Below, one piece after another: positions 56,537-64,000 of a stretch of 64,000 nucleotides of DNA. A program made the position numbers and the translations under genes. The notes beneath the pieces are model-generated. The model was not told the DNA's origin. It saw only the letters and a program-made list of their open reading frames with translations, and searched no databases. The stretch covers positions 434,001-498,000 of the forward strand of contig JAGMVK010000006.1 in the NCBI GenBank assembly GCA_020747065.1, in the 5' to 3' direction. Each line of letters opens with the position of its first letter. Position 1 is the first letter of the stretch. Origin of the DNA: Cadophora sp. MPI-SDFR-AT-0126 (lineage: Eukaryota; Ascomycota; Leotiomycetes; Helotiales; Ploettnerulaceae).

Positions 56537-57452
56537 ACATTGACGTGACGATTGTATCTTCTCAACGATCAAAGCGCTAGCAAAACAATCATGGAGACAT
56601 GTGCTTAGATCTTTTTGATTGCGAAACTGAAGGTAACTACTTAGGTAACAATATTCACTATATTGTTTGGCGATGAAATAAACTCACCCCTCAAAGGGTC
56701 TGAGATGTTTCAGGTCATTGATTGAACCCTTCTTTCTTTTCTTTTCATGGGGATCGAGCTGGACCGAAAATTGATCCAAGACCACATTGGCTAGTGAATT
56801 TGTCTGACTGTGCATGTGAGACGCAATCCACAGCTTAGTATCAAGATAATGGGTAGAATCGGATAGAAGTGAAAAATCCCCAATGCCAGAATTTTTTTGA
56901 AATCAGGTCCCAGGTCAGGAAACAGCTTTTCGATTAGCCAAGATTTGTTTTGTTGACAGCTTATCAGCAACGTCAGCTCAAACCTCAAAGTGCACAAAGC
57001 CGAGCAGCCGGTGCACTGAGGACTATAGGCACTACCACATAGGTAGTATAAAGTGGGGGGGAATTTTCTCAAAATTTCGGAGTTTCAACTCCGATTTTCT
57101 GACTTGGTAAAGGCAAATACTGGAAGAGTGGGATTTGGTATCTTGCCAAGTCAAGCTGCCAAGTACTACAAAGTCAACGTCTCCAGGGTCTCGCAGCACA
57201 TAGCAGGTGATAAGAGGGCATATTTGGCGGTGAAGGATTAAATCAGGATAACAAAAGAATATGCCAATTTCTTGGTATGCCCTATCAACAATGCATAGCT
57301 GCCAGCCTCTTCTTCTGTTCTCTTGGCATAGTGGATTTGGTCCGAAATACAAGACTGGGTGCTTACCAAGGAATTCCTATATAAAAGCCACATTCTGATC
57401 ACTAAATTGCCGACAGTACTACTCAGTACCTTGTCTTGGTATCATTTCAATT
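56537..57452. promoter_or_regulatory. Upstream region of L-amino-acid oxidase, TATA box at 57379
   Basis: Non-coding. A TATATAAAAG element at 57378-57387 lies about 70 bp before the oxidase ATG, a strong TATA position. No other element assigned. Confidence 0.55.
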
Positions 57453-59720
57453 ATGTACTTCGCTCAACTCAACACTTTGTTTGTTTTGGCGTCGGCTATC
57501 TTGCGGCAGGGGACAAGCGAGCCGATCCCCCGTTTCTCCGTCACTTTCAATGGCCCCTTCTCGGTTGAAGAAGGTGGTGTTCAAAACATCAACGTTATTT
57601 ATGGGCATGCCATTCATGGTGAGCTGACGGTAGCGTACGGACCGTGCGGAGCATCAACACTTAAGGATGCCCATCATCGTGTCGGTACTACTCACATTGG
57701 TGATCACACACTGGCAGCGAGGCACCTCGACTGGCATGATCAGCGACCTACAAAATTCGTATGGATAGTCCCAACGAGGATCGAGGAGGGATGTCTTCAC
57801 GCGTACTTGGACGACCAGCCAGTTGGCACTTCAGAGAAATTCACCGTCACAAAACGTGTTGTGAAACGTGGGGCAACTTTCGCTGATGTTGCTGATCCCA
57901 TGGGTCCATGGTTTGATGGAGTTGAATACCTGAAACAGAAAGAGCCCGACGCTGTTTTCGTATCATCTGTGAAGTCGAAGAAGTTTGGAATTCTTGGTGC
58001 TGGAATTTCGGGCCTACATACAGCTGTCAGTTTTCCCTCACAATTTACTTCACCGAGGTGTGTTTTACTAAAATTATTTTAATAGTTGATTCTGGACTCC
58101 GTTGGTATTCATAACTGGAAGATCCTAGAGTCTGACAGCAGACTTGGCGGCCGTATCTACACGACCTACTTGAACAACACTTCTCCCGATGAGTACCAGT
58201 ACCATGAGCTTGGCCCTATGAGGTTTCCAATGACCATCAAAGATGCGGACACCAACGAAACTTTTCCCATCAAGGACCAACAACTGGTACTGCAGCTCGC
58301 TAATGTTCTTAACGACCTCAATGGAAACGACTCTACTCTTGCAGTCAAGTTCATTCCATGGATTCAAGCTAGCGATAATACACCTGTTGTGACATCCAAG
58401 AGACGTCCAGATGGAACCATTCCGGGAAAGAAGGAAGTCGCTGCGAATGCAACGCTGGCAGACGTTGTCACGTGGTCTAATGCAACAGCCGCCGAAGAAG
58501 CCGTCGATGCTCTGGCTGCTATAAAGGCATTGGACAAGGAGAGGATCAAGTTCTATGCAGGGAATGTTTTCAGAGCCCATAAGCAGGCTGTGGAAGAAGG
58601 CTTACTTGATTTCTCCGAGGTTGAGTACCTTCGCCGTAAGTCCCTCTGGTGGTATGAAGCCTATCGTCAATCCTAGAAACTAACATGCTCTCTGCCCAGA
58701 TGTCATTGGCACTGATTTAAACACCACCGATGAAGTGACCACAACAGCGGTTGCGTGGCCGATGTGGGAGTTTGAAACAGTATACTTCATGGCCAATGAA
58801 TGGGCAACCATTGATAAAGGCATGAGCCGTCTACCAGAAGCATTTAGACCACTTTTGAAAGGTCGTATAATGTTCAACACTAAGGTGCATGGTGTAAAGT
58901 ATAACGAGGGGACCAACTCTTTGACAATTACTCATCGTCCGACTGGTGGTGACCCAAGCGAGGCTTCACGAAGCGAAGAGTTTGACTATATTTTCAACAG
59001 CGTTCCTTTCAATCTCTTGAGATTCTGGGAGCTTCCACCTCACTCGTCACTTATGCGTCGGGCTATCGATCGACTTGTCTTTGATGGAGCTGTAAAAGTT
59101 GCCATTCAGTACAAAGAACGGTTCTGGGAGCATCTTGAACATCCCATCATTGGAGGCTGTGGAAGGATAAATATTCCGGGGATTGGGCAGATATGTTACC
59201 CATCGTACGGTATCAACAGCACTGGTCGTGAGCATTATCCTATTTCAAATTACTGTCAATATTCTTGAGCGTCAGAGGATGAGCCCGAGCTGACATTGGT
59301 GTAGCTGGGGTAATGCTTGCAGCATACATCTCGTCTTCAGATGCTCGAGTGGCTTGTGCAATGCCAGAAGAGGAGCATATCGCATACATTCAAAGGGCCA
59401 TGGTGGAACTTCATGGTCCGATTGCCGATGAGATGTGGACCGGAAACTATGATCGACACTGCTGGGATAATGATCAGCACCACGCCGGATCTTGGGCCGT
59501 CCCAATTGTCCCACAACAACAATTGTATCTCCCAGCTTACTGGCAGACAGAGTTCAATACTGTTTTCATCGGCGAACATACAGCATACACTCATTCTTGG
59601 ATATTCAGTGCGCTGGAGAGCTCGACGCGGGGGTCTGTGCAAATGCTGCTTGACCTTGGCTTAGTTGATGAGGCCAAACAAGTGACACGGACTTGGATGG
59701 CAAGATGGATTAATTTGTGA
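57453..59720 (+). CDS. Secreted L-amino-acid oxidase, flavin amine oxidase family (~688 aa)
   Basis: Four exons: 57453-58025, 58086-58635, 58700-59227 and 59305-59720. The signal peptide is MYFAQLNTLFVLASAILRQG. An N-terminal extension of about 160 residues, without FAD motifs, precedes the FAD-binding core: KKFGILGAGISGLHTA (GxGxxG), ESDSRLGGRIYTTYL, HELGPMRFPMTIKDADT. Later come AWPMWEFETVYFM, VPFNLLRFWELPP, and GEHTAYTHSWIFSALESSTR near the C-terminus, the typical FAD-closing motif of LAAOs. It oxidatively deaminates L-amino acids to keto acids, releasing NH3 and H2O2. For the third intron I chose donor GTGAGC (59228), which yields the family-like STGPGVMLA. Several NxT/S sites fit secretion. 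Confidence 0.93.
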
Positions 59721-59956
59721 GCCAGATAAGGAGCATCGCTCGATTGTATGGCTGTGCATAGATGCACCTATGACTGGTGTAAGACTGCGGCCGAACCGAC
59801 ACGGAGACCCGGTCGAAAGAAAACTCGATAGCAAGCAGAACAACCAGCACATTGAATAAGAACTGCGTTAATATTTTCTTATTTGCCAAGTTTCCAAGAA
59901 CAAGAGTTCTACCTCTCCAAGAAGTCGTGTTCTAGAAACCATCCTGAACTGTTACC

Positions 59957-60658
59957 TCAAAGCACATCTCTCGTACCAGTGAACTCTTGCAAAGCCCAAA
60001 AATTTGCTCCAAATATGCCTTCTAATGCTTTCCAATAGTCTGTATCATCATCTAATCCAAGGTACCTCACAGTCAACACCGCAGCTCTTCCGCGTGCCTT
60101 CATAACTCCAGGGCCCTCCAAAAGAACATGACTTGTGATTACCCATGTCGCATATACTTCCAGTCCCCACCAAAACTCTTCCTCTTCCAAACATTGCCGG
60201 TACATATTTTCTGACCGTTTCTGCACTTCTTCGTCGAACAGCAGGCCTTGTGTGGAGATAGCAAGCTGGTGGACGTACTCTTTCTTGCAGAGTGTCCTTT
60301 CGGCGTCGTGGACTGCCATGTCGCATTCGTCTTCGAAGGCGCCGGAGTGCTTGTCGATGAGAAGATTTCGGATCAGGTAGACGAGGCTGCGAGTCGGTGC
60401 AATGGGATTCGGATTTGAAGTGGCTGACCGTACGAGCTTAGAGGTTTGTCGTAGTTTTCTTGATTCTGCATGAGTAAAACTTGTGCAACTGGGTCGAGCA
60501 AGCTGCACACATTAGCGCACCGAGCTTCGAAGAACAAACAGTCACTCTTACTTGAATTTCTTCCTCGTGGTGTCAATCTCGTCTCCAAAAGACAGCCTCG
60601 AACCACCCGTAACTGGGACTTTGTTGCCACTCTCTTCCTTGCTCTTGTACTGAGGCAT
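59957..60658 (-). CDS. Conserved-looking protein of unknown function (~201 aa)
   Basis: Three exons by my reading: 60658-60552, 60502-60434 and 60386-59957 (introns 49 and 47 nt; phases close). The product begins MPQYKSKEESGNKVPVTGGS and continues into LLDPVAQVLLMQNQENYDK and LVYLIRNLLIDKHSGAFEDE. The C-terminal part is mostly helical with acidic blocks (YRQCLEEEEFWWGLEVYATW, GLDDDTDYWKALEGIFGANF). No signal peptide or TM segment. I do not recognise the family. The frame of exon 1 is open far upstream (to ATG 61483, 311 codons), so a much longer N-terminus is formally possible; I prefer the short form because the upstream part looks low in coding character. Confidence 0.62.
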
Positions 60659-63074
60659 GTTGTTGTTTGGAACCCTGCTGTAGCAAGACTTCTTCGTGAT
60701 CCATTTTGTATCGGCGATGAACAACTGGCCATGTCCCAGTGCTGGTGTTGCCTCATATGGATTCATTCTGTCGTCCCAAACCTCAAATTGAAAGAGATAT
60801 GGATTTCGAAAAAGTCCCTTCTTCTTCTCTAGTATGATGATCGTTGGGGAAGCCTCGATATTGGATGGAGAGCTCACTGCCTTATTCACGAGTCCGGCAA
60901 TGGGGCTGCCGGCCGCGGTTGTCGGCGAAAGCTGGATTTTTAGCCTAGGAATCCAGCTCACTTCGGCATGAAGACGCTCCAAATCTTCATTGATGGACGT
61001 GATGGCTTTTGAAAGCGCCCTAGAGACTGTCCTGGTGGTCCGAGGAGGTAATTTTCTAGCCATTCGAGAACATAACAATAGAGTCCTGATTCGAGGATCT
61101 CCGGCATGGAGACTTAACTGGGAACATGGCATACAAATAGAGGCGGTGGGAGGAAGAGATGCTTCTAATGTCCTCAGATCAGAGTTGATAGAGGCAATTT
61201 TTGGCCTGTATTTGCTTCCGCGGGTTCCTGCCACACACTGCATGGTCGATTGGATGGTGGCTGGCCAGGATTCGACAACGGAGACTGCCGTGTGGTTCTC
61301 GTTTCTTCGCCCTTCTCTGATGCGGTTCGGGGACATTCTGATGTCTTTCGTCGTGAGTGTGTGTAGTGGATATACTGTGGTAGTGGCGCCTTTGTGGTGG
61401 ATTTGTTGTTGTGGGACTGAAGATGGCCAGGGGTGCTGGAGTTTGGAAGCTGGAGGCGCGAAACGCGCGGTGCATAAAAACAAGCGCCATTGTCGTTATT
61501 TTTGAATTCAATTCTATTACCATTGATTCCGCGACTTCTTGTGCTAGTGATGTAGCGCCAACCACTCCAACAGAAGGTTCGTGTTTCGAAGCGAGAGCAT
61601 GTCAACAAAGAATGGCAGGGATTTGGTGCTTCGTAAATCAGTACATATGGATTGATTTTGATATTTGATCTGACTTATCTTTGAACAGTTTCTTTGCTTT
61701 ACAGTGAAGGAGGGTTCGACTTGGGATTACGTGCGATGTCGCGCACAATTCGTTGGGGGATGTTCTCCGTACCTTGAATAAGCGAGGTGCGTAAGGGGCT
61801 CACGTGATAGACGTAAAAAATTGCCATCAAGCCTGCTGGAGGACGGCACCCATCATAGTACCGGTTATAATGTGTGGCAATGCAAACAGAAAACTTGTTT
61901 GGGGATGAAGATTCAATGAGCAGGGCGATAAGAGTATGATAGAACGAGGTTGGAAGAACTTAGATTCTCAGGGGTGATGGTGATAGGCAATGATGCAGGA
62001 CTATTTTTGCTTGTACAAAGAGGCCGGCTCATGCGAAGGCCGTAGACTCTGGGGCAGTCGTAAATTTTAATGTATGAACCTCCAAAAATGACAGTGAGTG
62101 TGTCTGAAGGGAATAGATTGACGCGAAGCTATTCGGATCATTACAACGGAAAATTTGGCTCAATGCCATCCCTTGGTCCGGTTTCTGCATTTCATAAGTC
62201 GCGAAACAGGTCAAAAGCAAAGAAATTGTACGCTTTCCATGATATCAGAATGGCAATGCTAGAGATATTTCGGAGATTCTGGAGTCTTTGAATGACATCG
62301 CGATGCTTCCTAGTCAATCCTCTTATACCATTAGCGTCGACCTAAACAGACAATTGTTCCTGGCTTGACTCCAAGTCCCAGATTTCACCAGCTGGTACTT
62401 GCGGAGCAAGCGTTCTGATAGGAATTTGATGGCAGAAAGATGCTTGGCGCTGCAGGTTTGACAATGTTGTCTCGTACAGACCGCCAACGACACAGTACTT
62501 AGTGACAAAAAGTCAATTGCATTTACTCAGGCTTACTTTCCACATCATCCCTTCTCAGTCTTCTCGTTCCCTCATAAAGTCTTGGGAGAATTCTAACTCA
62601 CTCGCTTGGAGTCCTCCGTTTCATCCCCATTTATCCAGCTTCCCATTTCAATGAACACCTGACATATAGTGCAGGCTAGCCGAGCTCCTCCACGCCAAGT
62701 CTCAGATCTCGTCTCCAGACAAATCTCAAATTGAGATCATCTGCTCACCTGCACAAATTGCATTTAATAAACATGCAGCCATTAACTCAACACACGGTAG
62801 TCTAACGAGCTCGGTAGTCCAGTATTGCGGGGTATGGTTAAGGATATACAGAGAAGTGCGCTAGGTAAAGCTAGAAGGACCAAGAGGAATTAATTTGGGG
62901 ATAAGTACACATGTGCCTAAAGAGGACGGATGTTTAATGGATAGGTGATGGCGTCCGATAGATATGGGGAAGGAAAGTATAAGATGTCATCGACAGTCGT
63001 GCTTTTTTCTCGTCGAGAATTTATCTTGTCTTCATCCTCAAACAAACGTCAGTGCTTGGGATTCGAAAGCCAAG
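60659..63074. other. 2.4 kb without a firmly supported gene; LPMO promoter at the right end
   Basis: 60660-61500 contains long open frames on both strands (minus 60548-61483, plus 60990-61505), neither with a recognisable domain. 61670-63000 is stop-dense. A TATAAG element at 62978-62983 lies about 95 bp before the LPMO ATG. Confidence 0.4.
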
Positions 63075-63885
63075 ATGAAGCTCTTCACAACCATTGCTGC
63101 CCTGACTTCAGTGGCCAACGCACATTATGTCTTTCCTTCACTGATCGCCAATGGTGCAGCAACAGGGGAATGGACCAATGTGCGCCAGTGGACAGGATAT
63201 TACTCGAATGGACCGGTCACAGATGTCAACTCTCTCAGTATACGCTGCAATGTAGATGCGTCCGCGAAATCAGCGAAAACGCTGACTATTGCTGCTGGTT
63301 CGACTTTGGGGTTTACGGCCAAAGCAAGCATCTCGCATCCTGGACTGATGCAATTTTACATGGCGAAAGTGCCAGCTGGGAAGACGGCTGATTCGTGGGA
63401 TGGAAGTGGAAGTGTTTGGTTCAAGGTGTTCAACGATATGCCAGGTCTTGGTGCCAGTATGACTTGGCCAACTCAAGGTAACAGAGTCCTCCTTGGGAAT
63501 GTCAACATCGAGCCGAGGAACACAAGCTGACGCAGCTTGACAGGCAAGACTTCCGCATCATTTACTCTTCCCAAATCTCTACCGAACGGTGAATACCTGG
63601 TTCGAGCCGAGCACATCGCATTGCATTCCGCTGGAAGTGCTGGTGGTGCCCAGTTCTATATCTCGTGTGCGCAGATCAACGTTACTGGTGGGGGGTCTGG
63701 AACTCCTGGACCATTGGTTGCGTTCCCCGGTGCATATAAACCAACGGACCCGGGGATTATGCTTAACATTTACTATCCAATTGTGAGGAAATATTGACTT
63801 TGCGGACTTGAAAGAAAGAAAGTAGCTGACCTTAGAATAGCCCACATCATACACACCTCCGGGACCACCAGCTTGGACTGGCTGA
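63075..63885 (+). CDS. AA9 lytic polysaccharide monooxygenase (~228 aa)
   Basis: Three exons: 63075-63477, 63544-63782 and 63841-63885 (the last encodes [14 protein letters not shown]). I chose the ATG at 63075 because it gives a signal peptide [16 protein letters not shown], cut directly before His (HYVFPSL), the N-terminal copper-binding His of AA9. Further marks: [11 protein letters not shown], second copper His in [18 protein letters not shown], the axial Tyr in [15 protein letters not shown], and [19 protein letters not shown]. It oxidatively cleaves cellulose-type polysaccharides outside the cell. No CBM1 module is attached. Length is typical for a single-domain AA9. Confidence 0.95.
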
Positions 63886-64000
63886 AAAGGAATGGATGTC
63901 GGATCCAAAAAGAATTACGTAGATGAGCAGGCATTGAATTGATAGATGTATAAAGTCAAATGCTTAAAGATTCAGTGACTTTGATTGAGACTTGGTAAGA

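Noticed and set aside
59221..59304. Alternative donor GTCGTG for the third LAAO intron
   Set aside because: The next GT gives a consensus GTGAGC and restores the family-like STGPG sequence with correct phase.

Overview
The window comes from the nuclear genome of a filamentous ascomycete (Pezizomycotina). Most genes carry short GT-AG introns of about 47-300 nt with lariat motifs such as CTAAC. The gene content is typical of the group: HET-domain proteins, Zn2Cys6 regulators, a cutinase, an AA9 polysaccharide monooxygenase, fungal tropomyosin and COMPASS Set1. A Leotiomycete-like saprobe or plant associate is a reasonable guess, but the class cannot be fixed from sequence alone. I found no tRNA, rRNA, CRISPR array or intact transposon. 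Exon coordinates were worked out by reading splice sites and checking that phases close.

Layout. 1-15.8 kb is accessory: a partial unknown gene, a HET-ankyrin gene with an eroded repeat tail, an aldo-keto reductase downstream of a Zn2Cys6 regulator, a broken HET gene (9.1-11.5 kb), a PLP aminotransferase and a secreted cutinase. 16.4-26.4 kb is a housekeeping block: a conserved protein of unknown role, tropomyosin, RRP17, BIG1, FCF1 and a CSI2-like membrane protein. 28.6-47.2 kb is a catabolic neighbourhood: a CocE/NonD hydrolase, a cytochrome P450, a small FAH-fold hydrolase, an extradiol (VOC) ring-cleavage dioxygenase, a quinone-oxidoreductase-like MDR protein, a phenol-hydroxylase-type FAD monooxygenase, a fumarylacetoacetase paralogue and a Zn2Cys6 regulator. 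49.4-55.4 kb is housekeeping again (SET1, TRM112). 56-64 kb returns to accessory genes: a truncated HET gene, a secreted L-amino-acid oxidase, an unknown 201-residue protein and an AA9 LPMO.

The most interesting unit is the 31.7-47.2 kb cluster. Its enzyme classes form a logical route: aromatic ring hydroxylation (P450, FAD monooxygenase), extradiol ring opening (VOC dioxygenase), and C-C bond hydrolysis or isomerisation (two different FAH-fold enzymes), with a reductase and a dedicated regulator. Ring cleavage in fungi is usually intradiol or through homogentisate, so a clustered meta-cleavage-like pathway stands out. The fumarylacetoacetase paralogue keeps its metal ligands but has Asn where the canonical catalytic His sits, which argues for a substrate other than fumarylacetoacetate. 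The substrate of the pathway is not visible from sequence.
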